A DNA stretch of 64,000 nucleotides. Origin: Clonostachys chloroleuca. Its lineage: Eukaryota; Ascomycota; Sordariomycetes; Hypocreales; Bionectriaceae. A program made the position numbers and the translations under genes. The notes beneath the pieces were generated by a model. The model did not search any database. It had not been told where the DNA came from and saw only the letters and a list, made by a program, of their open reading frames with translations. Location: contig JBANAY010000004.1 in NCBI GenBank assembly GCA_037952775.1, positions 9,176,001 to 9,240,000 of the forward strand, written 5' to 3'. Shown piece by piece: positions 10,230 through 20,265 of the stretch (positions are counted from its first letter, which is position 1; each line of letters begins with the position of its first letter).

Positions 10230-11716
10230 ATGACAGTCAACATGTTCAAAACAGCACAAAACGGGTCACTCGCGACTTCTGAGCTCCCAGAAGGGCCATA
10301 TGGGACCAGCGACCCGACACGTCTCTCCTCCGACTCAACCGGGATAGCTCGAACCGAAATGGAGAACACCAAGGCAGAGTCGAGTCCACAGCTCACTGAT
10401 GAAGCTCCCGACGGTGGCACTGCGGCTTGGCTGGTGGTTCTAGGTGCCTGGTGTACTTCGTTCTGCAGTTTTGGCTGGCTAAACAGTGAGTTGTGAGCAC
10501 CAATCCGAGGTTAGATTTCGTCTGACAGAAGTTTACTCGGTTTAGGTGTTGGCATTTTCCAGGAATATTACCAGAACGTCTTGTTGAGTAGCTACTCTTC
10601 AAGTGTAATCGCTTGGATCCCTTCACTGCAGATCTTTTTCATGATGGCTATGGTATTTGTTCCAGCGGCCTAGCTCGGGGAGCGTCACTAATGGCTTACT
10701 CACAGGGTCCTCTCGTTGGTGCCTTGTTCGATAGATATGGTCCTCGCTGGCTGATCTTCATAGGCAGCCTACTTCATGTGCTCGGCGTCATGATGGCCAG
10801 CCTGGGCAGCCGGTACTACCAGTTCTTGCTCGCGCAGGGCATCTGCTCGGCCATCGGCGTTGCCTGCATCTTCCAGCCAGCCATGAACGTCATCGGTGGC
10901 TGGTTCGACAAGAAGCGCGGCGCTGCTTTTGGGATCCTCAGCACCGGCTCTTCACTTGGGGGTGTAGTTTTCCCAATCATGGTGAATCGCCTGATCCGCC
11001 GTGCTGGCTTTGGCTGGGCTATGCGTGCCGGGGGATTCCTCATTCTCTTTCTGCTCATCGTTGCGAACCTTACAGTTCGATCATATCGCCCCCCATATCC
11101 CCAAAAGGTCACGGGCGCCATGGTAAGGAAGCCATTCACAGAGCCCGAATTCGTCCTCCTCTCAGCTGGTCTCTTTTGTTTCACCTACGGCCTCTTCGTT
11201 CCCATCAACTACATCACCGTCCTTGGTCTTCACGCAGGCATGGAGCCGAACCTAGCGGAATACCTTGTCCCTATGCTCAACGCAGGCTCCCTCTTCGGCC
11301 GCATGTTCTCGGGCATCATGGGCGATCGAATCGGGAGGTACAATATCTTCATTGTTGTCTGCTACCTCTCGAGTATCTGGATTCTGGGGCTCCTTATCCC
11401 AGCCATAACCAACGCGTCGCTTATTACTTTCGCGGTACTCTTTGGCTTCTCCTCAGGAGCGTACGTATCGCTCATCACCCCTTTGGTGATGCAGATCTCC
11501 CCCCTGAACGAGATCGGTCTTCGTACCGGCATCATCTTCTTTGTCAACGCATTCGCTGGTCTTACGACCAACCCGATCAACGGCGCTATTTTGGACCGCC
11601 CAAATGGATGGCTTGGTATGAAACTCTTCGCGGGGATTTTCTGTTTAGTCGGTACCACGTTTGTGTTGGCGGCGAGAGTTCATAAGACCGGATGGAAACT
11701 CAACGCTGCATTCTAA
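10230..11716 (+). CDS. MFS transporter, monocarboxylate transporter-like
   Basis: Three exons (10230-10485, 10546-10652, 10706-11716) give a 457-residue protein. Introns of 60 and 53 bp have GTGAGT/TTTAG and GTATTT/CACAG borders, and all phases agree. After a polar N-terminus comes [14 protein letters not shown], the entry to TM1 typical of fungal MCT-like MFS proteins. Later come [11 protein letters not shown] (loop 2-3), [21 protein letters not shown] and [16 protein letters not shown], with about 12 hydrophobic segments. It is an integral membrane carrier, probably moving an organic or aromatic acid across the plasma membrane; the substrate is not visible. Unlike its neighbour the frame is intact. 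Position suggests uptake or export of the monooxygenase substrate or product. Confidence 0.9.
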
Positions 11717-12212
11717 GGGCTGCAATGCACTCTGGTGCTATATAGTTGTCTTGCGCTAGGTTTGGTGTCACAGACCGGTTAAAGGGGAGAATTTCTCGTT
11801 TGGGTGTTATTCGGTGGCAATGTAATGGTAGAATGAGGGGAGTTCGTCATCTGGCTGTTGGGTATCATCTCTCCTGCGTTATGTGACCTTTTGTGGTACT
11901 TCCTGACCGTACAGAGCTTCCCATTACCCAATTTCTCGGAGGGTATTAGGGAAATACAGTATTATGACATTGAAAAATTCCGCTTCTAGTATTCAAATTT
12001 CAAAATTAACAACTTCTTTATTTATACCTATAAGGATATTCTAAGCAGCAAAGTGGGTACCATCGTCTCCGAAGGAGGGGAATGTACATGTAGTAACAAC
12101 CACGTCGAAAAAGAAAACATCACCCCAAGCTCACCTTTGGCACTACTTCACGCAGCCATTGTTTTTCTCCAAGTTTCAACCCATCAACTCGACTACCACG
12201 ACCAGCATCACC
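11717..12212. other. Intergenic region
   Basis: No coding signal. It holds the 3' region of the transporter, an A/T-rich stretch at 11960-12030 and the leader of the next gene. No specific site could be defined. Confidence 0.4.
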
Positions 12213-12814
12213 ATGAACTCGTCTACATGGAAGCCTCACGGCTTGATCCGTACTCCACAACTGGAGTATTACTACCAAGAAGCCAAAGCCCCCGTCGATC
12301 CCAATGGTAACACCGCCCAAGACAGAGAGGACAAGAGTATTCGACTCTTCGCACAGCTCCTGGCCAAATAGATTTTCCCGGAAATGATTACGCCGTCGTC
12401 CCTGGGCCGACACCATCCGCCCAAGCACGAAAGCCGAGTGACTTGCTTGTCGAGCGGTGCACCGCCAACATGGACTTCGAGGTCCTATGTTTCGTCGATG
12501 CCAAGAAGACCACCAACGTTGCCGCGTCTCGGGTCGCCTACCTCGAGCAGCAAGCTCTGAGCCATTGCACGGAGCTCCTCCGTGCAAACCCAACCTACAA
12601 GCGCGCCTACGCGTGCACCGTTGTGGGAACCCACATCCGCTGCTGGATGGTGATCCCAGACTTTGGCGGCGGCGTGGATATGACGGGCATGTGGTCGTGG
12701 TTTCAACTGGGGACCTTTGAGCACTACCTGGACGTCGGGCTGGACGCCAACAGAGCCGTGTTAGAGCGGTCATTCAACCAGATGCGGAATGTTCCCCCAT
12801 CTCGCACGCGATAA
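12213..12814 (+). CDS. Hypothetical protein, duplicated in the window
   Basis: Two exons, 12213-12306 and 12357-12814, give 183 residues. The 50-bp intron (GTAACA...CGACTC...CACAG) is required because the first frame hits a TAG at 12369; splicing joins both coding-like frames exactly. The protein has no signal peptide or membrane segment. It contains MDFEVLCFVDAKK and a W/F-rich C-terminal part (MTGMWSWFQLGTFEHYLDVG). I do not recognise the family. A truncated, frame-shifted inverted copy lies at 3612-3905, so the sequence has been duplicated. The retained-intron reading ends early and is less likely. Confidence 0.65.
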
Positions 12815-13639
12815 GAGCAACGTTGTTTGAAACAAAGATGAATTAGAGGGTAGTTTAATATTGCAGCATGAAGGATCAAAGTACCTCGTCAGAGTTTTTT
12901 TTTGGCTGATATGAACCATCTCCCGCTACATGAAAATGTGCTCAATAATTTCCGCTCCTTAACCAGATACGCCTACTCATTAAGCAAGACATCGAACGTC
13001 CCCCTAGCTCTTTCACGCCACTACTCTGAAAACTAGTGTCAGAAAGGCTCGTGTGAGTCTCGCAGTCCGGTACCGAGATCGGACGAGGTGCATTTTGTGT
13101 GGGATCGGTGTCATAGGTAGCCAGCTTGCACCTTGGCAGTTGCGCTGACATTATCTTCCCATATATTGATCGCCATTGTAACCCCTTACGCCAGTGTGGC
13201 CCAATTCAAAAGTGGCGAAGGTAGATGTATATAATATGCCCTCTAATCGATGGGAATAGAATCGTAACAACTCACGGTCATAGGAAGAGATGGAATTGAT
13301 TGATCTGATCAAAAAAGCAGATGAATTGCGTGGTGATGGGGATGCTAAGTTAACTGTGTGTAGGACCTGTGGCCACGGAGGCCTCTTGTCTAGCTAAACC
13401 CAACATAGGAAGGTATGATGCCCACACAACGATCGTGATATCCTTCTGATGCTCGATTACCAACTCTCCCATATCCGGATCTTTAGCAGGATGTCTTTGG
13501 TTGCACTGAACTTATGACAAGTGGGATGGTTGAGTAGATGGGTTGTTTTGTTTTGCTGATTGGTGTGTTGAATGCTTGATGGTTCGCTTTTCTGTTGATC
13601 CTGAGTGTGTCGAATACTTCTTCTGCGATGTCATCGTAA
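12815..13639. other. Intergenic region without a recognised gene
   Basis: No coherent frame on either strand. There is a T9 tract near 12895. Nothing else can be assigned. Confidence 0.35.
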
Positions 13640-14125
13640 GTTGTTCCTTAAGAAGGCGCGCTTGTCCCATGACTTTTCGCCGAACTGGATTCTGATCTCC
13701 CTGAATCACGATATTTGGGCCGGCAGTTCACGCCAAAGCAACCGTCGTAGATCCTTGCACCTCATTGAGAAATCAGCAAATTCCCGCGCTCTCTGCCCTC
13801 CCACGGCATGCTTTGTGCGTCGCATGATTCGGCCGTCGTACTCGTTGTAGATACGGAACAGAAACTGCGTGGCCTGGTACAAGCGAGGGAACTAAGTCTG
13901 TACCATCATATTAGTATCAGATACGAGCAGTACGAACAGAAAGTCCGCACATTCTAAGAGCTTCACCAAGCCCAAAGACCAAGTCCTTCAGCTGGGGAGG
14001 TCGTGGAGGATCCGACGAGGGGTTGATAGGAGTAATTTTCCACTGGTACTGATGCAGGCCCAAGCGGAGCTGTAGGGAGAGGGACCCGTATCAGTACCAG
14101 TGGGAATATCAAGACGTTCACAATC
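13640..14125 (-). pseudogene. Decayed exons of an unrecognised gene
   Basis: The minus strand shows two coding-like blocks. The first is read from about 14070 (LRLGLHQYQWKITPINP ... LVFGLGEALRM). The second, read from about 13890, is FPRLYQATQFLFRIYNEYDG ... KDLRRLLWRELPAQIS. A CTACAG acceptor precedes block 1. A plausible intron (donor GTGCGG, acceptor ACTTAG) separates the blocks. A TGA then interrupts the second block, after which the frame still looks coding (FREIRIQFGEKSW). No start or end is clear. The family is not recognised; charge and amphipathic helices suggest a real former protein. Broken or partial. Confidence 0.4.
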
Positions 14126-14853
14126 GTGGAGTTCTTTTGAGCTCCAAATGAAGTTCCGTTTCAAAGGCGCACTTCGCGTCGTGTCGGTAGTTTGAGGGAG
14201 GAGATATGGTTGGTGAAATGTGGGCATGGAGAATGTCTACATCTGATACGATTGCAGGGAGGACAGCCAATCGGGAAGGTTCCAGCCGTAGCCCTGGTTC
14301 GAGCCCTGCAAGCGCGATGGACCCCCTAAAGCCACAAGGAAGGTACGGAGTATATAGCGATCCACCAACTCACCACCCTAAAGTAAAGGACGGGGCCAAA
14401 CAGGTTACAATGCAATCTTTGAGGGCACTGCAAGCAGATAGATCGTGCATTTTCCAGATTGAACTCTCCATCCAAGCATCCCTTTGGCATTTCTGCCCAC
14501 CCACGTGATGCCCACCCACAAATCATGAAGCCACCGTCGACGGTCAAGAAGCTTGTCATCGTATCATCCTACGCGGAAGATCGCTGCACCACCGTTTATA
14601 ACCACACGCATCTCCAAGATTGAGGTGCCAAACTGGCCACGATACTATTGCAAGCAAAGCCATGCGGCCCCCTTTTTGAAGAAACTCAAGCTAATATTTT
14701 TGGCCTTTAGGGACTACCGTTTCCGCTTAGCAAATCAATCAACAAAGCGGACCGAAATTAACCGACAAAGACCACGAATGGTCATGGCACGAATCTTAGC
14801 CTCTCTTAGCGGATCGTCGATATCCTCTACCCGCATCCAAACGGAAACAAGCC

Positions 14854-15675
14854 TTATGCCAGAAAGACTGTCTCACGTAGCGGCAGCTCGGCTATATAAG
14901 TTTGTATCTCTTGGAGCCGGTGCGCTCTCTCATGTTCCAGTTCTTCGATTCTTTCTCGCCTGGCCTCTCGATCCTCCTCGGATGGCGAAATTCTGGCTTG
15001 TTCCCGATCGTTACGAGCCAGCATGCGCTCATGCTTGGTGCTTGGGTCGACCTCATCGAGTACCTTTAGAAGGGCGGCCAAAATGACCAGTCCCCGGTAT
15101 GCGATGGCGTCGCTACGAAGGGTAATCTTCCGTCGGATCCTGTCCGTGGCCTTATCTGTGTATACGTCATTGAATTCGCGGAAGGGCTGAGTGTCGTTCA
15201 CCCATGCGTCACATTGAACACAATTTCCTCCGCATCGCTGGACTTACTGAACACTGTTAGCATGTCTTTGCATCTGTGCCCGAAATAAAAGAAGAACTCA
15301 CCCAGCGATAACTTTGGCGATTGCTCTGAGGATAGACAGACAGATCTGGATCTGTTCCTCAACCACCAGGACTAGTTCGGCAGTTTCGGGGTATTTGAAG
15401 ATACTGGATAGTTTCGCACATGAACGATGAACCGAATCGACCAGGACTGTTACCTGCTGACATAGCTTGTCCCCCAATATGATCCGGAGACGATCAGGTT
15501 CTAGCTGGTGGTTGATCTCCTGGAGAGACTCTCTGCCATTGTATAAATCATAGCGGTGCTTCTTTTTAACAGTCATCACCAACGCATTTATACCTCCTTT
15601 GAGGCGCCATTCATTGGGGACACCTCCCCTTTCCCATCCACGTGTATGTAGGCGAGTATCTGGGCGAGTCTCCAT
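14854..15675 (-). CDS. Hypothetical protein, two blocks with unresolved junction
   Basis: Block 1 (15675-15302, about 124 residues) is followed by a GTGAGT donor. A good branch site TGCTAAC lies at about 15256-15262. Block 2 (up to about 15242 down to 14854) contains DTQPFREFNDVYTDKATDR and a charged, coiled-coil-like helix (EEDREARRERIEELEHERAH). I could not find an acceptor that keeps the frame: the best ones meet a TAA or need one extra base. One gene with a frame error, or two remnants, are both possible. Mainly helical; no known family recognised. No signal peptide. Confidence 0.4.
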
Positions 15676-17553
15676 ATGGAAGTGGTTTCGCAGAGGTGCC
15701 TTGTGGATGTGGAAACGATTGAGGATGTTATTCTTAGTTAAAACGAATGTTGTTCGCCCTTTAACACGACAATCTAGGAAATTTGAAATCTATACGGTAT
15801 AGCGAGGGGTTTAAATATGGAGATAAGCTCACAGAGAATCAGAAATCTTTGTCCTGGCAAGGGCTAACATAGCGGGAACAACTTACGAATAAAAGAGACT
15901 ATGGGACGGTGTTTCTCAGAAGCTTGAGCTTGTCAAGATCAACCTCATGTCGACCAACTTCGCAATCCTAGCAAAACTAAAACGTGTTTTCCAATGTCGG
16001 AGCAAGCTAACTTGCAGCATAGTCAACAGCTGACAACTTAGAAATTATCGCAGAACTTAGGCCAAGAGACCTTAAAGGCATAAAACCCTTTTCTTCTTCA
16101 AGGATAATCTTAATGTATATACTATGCGATAGAAAAGACATTCGGGAGGTTCGTTCAACATGTGTTTTTGAGACTTCACGTCGGATTGTTCCTTGGTAGT
16201 TGTGATTGACAATCGAGATCGAGTCTAGTACTGACATGGGAGTAACTTTCTTTCACCGGATAGCAGATTGCGGTGGGGCCCCGAGCGCGTTTTTGGTTGA
16301 GAACTTTGAACTTTCTACGTTCAAATTCATTATTTCGCAGGATTCCGCCGTCCGCCGCTTGGAAGGTTTCGGGCGCTCTCCTTCAAACTGCAGCAGACTC
16401 ATCCTCAACAAATATTTGAGCCGATATAAAGTTTATCAATTGAATCGATGGCTCGTGGATTCTTCCCAGGGGATTCTTTGACATGTTTTTAATTTCAAAG
16501 GCCAGTTATCGGTACCCTATTCCATCACACCTCGAAGTTGGAGGAAGTGTACATGAATCAAAGGTTTGTTATAGTCAATGAGATACGGCAACAAAGGCTC
16601 AACTGGTTGGTAATTTTGGTAAAATAGCTGCTCTTTGTCCAGAATCAACACATAGGCTGATACAAACTACAATGATAGTAAGATGGCCTGGGTCACTTCA
16701 TGCTCAAAGGCATAGCCAAGGTAGTCTTGAATTCGACGGTATGTCACAGGGCGCAGGTTACGAACTTTCAGATGTCGCAGCCTAGTCATCATCTGACCAC
16801 CCATTTCATGAGAATCACCTCCTTTTAAGGAAACCTGCTGTGCCAAATATTGTGTACAGATGATTGGTTAAATGGCTTTGTTTTGGTGGGATCAATCTCA
16901 TTCTTGTGAGGAAAACTCACAGTGGACATACACATTGCAAATACGTCATATCGCTTATCGATTGATCGATAAGCGATCGCACCTTTGGGCGAACCATCCG
17001 CCGCGTTAAACAACAGATAGCTTTTTCTTCAATCATCACACATTTGCTTTAATTCAATCGATCGTTTTGCCTTCTAGAACAGCAGTATTCCTTGTCAAAC
17101 CACAGCCGCAGATGCTCAGGTAAGAATGTTGAGGGACTCAAATGCAAAGAAACAATCAACAGGAATTATGGTGTATGTACGCTGGAAAGAAGAACTGGAA
17201 GATTGGCCGGCCGAGGATCAAACCCGCCCCGCCTGAAGCGTAGGTAGGTTTGAAGCAGCAGCCATTATGCATCTCCGCAGCTACATTGGCGCCCAGGAGT
17301 CTACCTAAACTTGTTCAATGGCTCAAATTTACTTTCCATTCGCAATCGTATTCATTTAACCTTCAACATGAGCACGTGGACTTTTTTTTTTAAGGTTCTT
17401 GCTGCCTGCTGCCGCCTGAATCCAAAATAAGAGGAAGTATAGGGCTCTGCCCCAAAGCTTGTGTTTATGATAAACTCACGAAGAGCAGCAAATTTCATAA
17501 AGTCCCGAGAGAATTCGGCTATATTAAGCTGTTGGGCCACTCGCTAGCTCCGT
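15676..17553. other. Long gene-free stretch
   Basis: About 1.9 kb without a supported gene on either strand. The only structured element is a perfect 28-bp palindrome at 16950-16977, listed separately. Small frames here lack family resemblance. Confidence 0.4.
16950..16977. repeat. Perfect 28-bp palindrome
   Basis: ATCGCTTATCGAT, spacer TG, then ATCGATAAGCGAT: 13-base arms with no mismatch. It is not flanked by a gene within 500 bases and has no T run, so it is not an obvious terminator. It could be a protein-binding site or a transposon core. Confidence 0.6.
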
Positions 17554-18423
17554 ATGAGGAAGCAGTTACCTTGCCTATTAGCGACGAGTTCGTTTTACAG
17601 GAGAGTAGTTGTCAGGCTCGCCGCACGTCAGCAGAGAACAGTACCAACACCCATTATGTCCCCTGAACCTTCCAAAATAGGGGAGACCCCCAAACCACCC
17701 GACCCTTCCGAGGTCGAGGCCGCGGTGGAACAAGACCCTCCTGAAGACCGCCCTCCGAGTTACGAAGTTCACGAAAATTTCGAGCGGCAGCCAGATGCTA
17801 CGGAAGAAGACTGGCGACTTGGTTCCCCGTTGGATAGAGAACCCCCTTGCCCGGAAGACTGGGCAACCAGGCCAATACCCAACTTGATCTTTTTCATGAC
17901 GCCATTAGTCAAGATCAGTTCGGTGATACGGGGGTGGTTCAAGACCGTCCCCGAGCGAGATTGGTATGCAGCCTTACGGCTCAATGCGAAGAACATCCCG
18001 GGTCTCATGCGGGACGGTTTTCACTGGTCATCGGCTAATATTGTACCGGGGCGTGGTTTCATTCTACTGGACAATCGGGATCTCCCTAGAGAGATTGGTC
18101 TCGGGCTTACTAACTGCAATCATACGCGAACATATAAGTTGAAGGGGAACGAGAACACCGACACTGAATGGAGAGGCACACTGTATGTGTCCGCTAAGAA
18201 GTCTTGTACTATTACCACTTTTGACCTCAGCTGGTTGACCCAAGACAAGATCATACTTGTTAGAGCTTATGACTGGAACTCGAGGCCAGTTTATGCATAC
18301 AATTGGTTTCGAGACCGCGAGAATTTCAACGTGGTGTATGAAGGCATGCCTTTGAAAGGTTGGTGGCCCTGGCCAAAGGCTTCGCCGCCTTCACAAGCAA
18401 ATGCTTCCATGGCAAGTGGCTGA
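17554..18423 (+). CDS. Hypothetical protein, 289 residues
   Basis: A single uninterrupted frame. The first ATG is at 17554; a second at 17656 (MSPEPSK) may be the true start because the first 34 residues are basic and unlike the rest. Residues ~40-100 are acidic and proline-rich (EDRPPSYEVHENF). The remainder is a folded-looking domain rich in W, N and aromatic residues (RGWFKTVPERDWYAALRLN, WHSS-like FHWSSANIVPGRGFILLD). There is no signal peptide, although IFFMTPLVKI is hydrophobic. I do not recognise the family. No neighbour suggests a role. Confidence 0.6.
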   Translation: MRKQLPCLLATSSFYRRVVVRLAARQQRTVPTPIMSPEPSKIGETPKPPDPSEVEAAVEQDPPEDRPPSYEVHENFERQPDATEEDWRLGSPLDREPPCPEDWATRPIPNLIFFMTPLVKISSVIRGWFKTVPERDWYAALRLNAKNIPGLMRDGFHWSSANIVPGRGFILLDNRDLPREIGLGLTNCNHTRTYKLKGNENTDTEWRGTLYVSAKKSCTITTFDLSWLTQDKIILVRAYDWNSRPVYAYNWFRDRENFNVVYEGMPLKGWWPWPKASPPSQANASMASG

Positions 18424-19159
18424 AATCAAACCTGGAACATCAGAGCTCTTTTCGTGCAAGCTGGAGACCTTATTCTGTTATAAATAATATTTTAAATAAT
18501 AACAGTAAAATAATATATTATTGTATAATATCTCGCGTAGTATTGTATTGATAACTGGGTTGATTGTTTTGATATTGTGTCGAATTCTGAGGCCGTATAG
18601 AGGCTTTGGTGCGCCATGTTTTATTTCAGCCACATAACAATATGGCTGTTGAGGAGAACTCGGTTGGAGAAAGTTAGTCTCTTTCCCTTGAGTCGTCGGG
18701 ACTACAGTTGAGAAGTTGGAATTTAATGAAGGTGTCATTTGATTTATTATTGCGTTAATAACTTTATAGTTGACTAAGAGGGTTCGGAGGCTTAAAATCA
18801 AACATTCGCTGCCTCGTCATCACAGTGCTTCTTTAACATCTAGTACCGCAAAGAGGAAGCTTCCTCTTGAGAACCCTGGAAGCTTTTAAACCTTGTGAAT
18901 GAGTCCATGACATTTGTTATTGTTTTTGTCTTCTCTGAGTCAACTCTTCTTTGGAACTCTTGAAGGTTTCAAACCTTATGAATGAATCTATGACGTTTGT
19001 TATTGTTGTTGCCTTCTCCGAGTCATCTCTACAAGCAGGCAATAGAGGTATAAAGTCATGGGATGCTCCCTCGACCTTTGAGGTTTCTTTCCTCCTTTCT
19101 TCCTTGTGTCGAACGTATCCAAACTCCTGCATATCTTCAAAGCTAACCCTTGTTTCACA
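18424..19159. other. A/T-rich intergenic region
   Basis: No gene recognised. A short direct repeat (GAACYCTTGAAGGTTTCAAACCTTATGAATGA-like) occurs near 18870-18905 and 18955-18990, each followed by ATGACNTTTGTTATTG. The function is not visible. Confidence 0.4.
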
Positions 19160-19979
19160 ATGGCCGAGCTCACTGGAACGCAGCAGGTAATCATCAATGC
19201 CGCCGTGGCTATCTTTTGCGCCTTCCTCTGCGCTGGTTTCGGTTTCGCCCTTCACCGCTAGTATGGTAGGGAGCGAACGGACCGAGCTGCATTGGTTGAT
19301 GCAATTGTGAAACTAACCCAGGTCCTTGTGGAAAATTCGAATCGGCTGAGTGACAATCCTTTGCCTGCGAGTGACAACACCGATGGGAGTGGCGACCATT
19401 CGATCGCGGATGGAGCGACCACACAACCAGAGGAATCGGCCGGGATACTCGCGAAGTTGAATGAGCAGGTAAAGGAATGGGCGACTCAAACCCGGACGAT
19501 TTTCCGCAATGGACGACAAAACCTAACCCCCCTGTCGATCCCCTGGTTCCGATCCAGGCCAAACAGAGAGGCGGCATTACTGCCAGTTGTACAACCTGAT
19601 CCAATGGGAGCGGCAACGACGAGCGATCGCCGGGTGACCAGCATACCATTGGAACTGGACCTGGGAGTACGACTGGAGTTATGGGCGAACTCGCTATGTG
19701 AGGCCTTTTTCGGTCCCAGGGGTGCCTAAAGGGGACGAGCACAGTTTCACAGGTTCGGGAGACTTAGAGACGACGCTCCGGCAAGACGACGGCACCTTAG
19801 TTAGCGGCGGCATCGATTTATCGTTGCGCGACCACACGACGAACGGTACGGGCGATCCACCATCGGAGCGTCACTCCCTCAAACGGGCCAGATACTACGG
19901 CGACAACTCCGAGACCGACCCCGAAGATATCGATTCTTTAGAGCAATCGACGACTGGAGCGGAAGGTCGAGGTGGATGA
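19160..19979 (+). pseudogene. Decayed gene for a small membrane-anchored protein, left copy
   Basis: ATG at 19160 opens MAELTGTQQVIINAAVAIFC..., with one N-terminal transmembrane helix. An in-frame TAG at 19259-19261 interrupts the frame, which then continues as a soluble, acidic region (VDAIVKLTQVLVENSNRLSD). Further on the coding signal jumps frames: blocks near 19575-19640 (RRHYCQLYNLIQWERQRR) and 19650-19979 are in a different frame. About 55 bases (NRLSDNPLPASDNTDGSG) recur in inverted orientation at 26946-27005. No family recognised. This looks like a decayed single-pass membrane protein. Confidence 0.5.
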
Positions 19980-20040
19980 CTACAGTAGTTTGGATACGGG
20001 AAACGCGCGGGCTGACACCCCCGATATAAGAGTAAGTCCG

Positions 20041-20101
20041 CCCCCCCCCCCCCCCCTTTTTTTTTTTTGTTTTTTTTTTTTTTTGTGTTTTTTTTTTTTT
20101 T
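20041..20101. repeat. Homopolymer tract C17 followed by T runs
   Basis: A run of about 17 C directly followed by about 42 bases of almost pure T with single G interruptions. Extremely low complexity; exact length is unlikely to be reliable in an assembly. Confidence 0.8.
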
Positions 20102-20129
20102 CAGCGACAGCGATGATCACAGCGTGTTT

Positions 20130-20265
20130 TTAGGGGCCGTCCCAGTACGGCGATAATATACTGGGGGGTGGGTGGGTAGGCCCCAGCAGATCTGCTCGTA
20201 CCTCATCGTGGTTGCTGGGTCTAGTAGCCTCTTTATTGAGGTGAAGCCAAAACGAGTAGGCCTTT
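20130..20265 (+). repeat. Left arm of a ~140-bp inverted repeat
   Basis: From TTTTAGGGGCCGTCCCAGTAC to GAGGTGAAGCCAAAACGAG. The reverse complement occurs at 25229-25374 with long identical blocks, e.g. CGTGGTTGCTGGGTCTAGTA. The two arms are 5 kb apart. They might be transposon ends or, given a second outer inverted match, part of an inverted duplication. Confidence 0.75.

Noticed and set aside
12120..12720. Long minus-strand frame opposite the unknown gene at 12.2 kb
   Set aside because: Antisense shadow; the plus-strand reading has an intron with proper signals and a matching duplicate at 3.6 kb.
14854..15675. A clean two-exon gene with a 59-bp intron
   Set aside because: Checking the phases showed that the best acceptor leaves the coding length one base out and another meets a TAA, so the junction is reported as unresolved.
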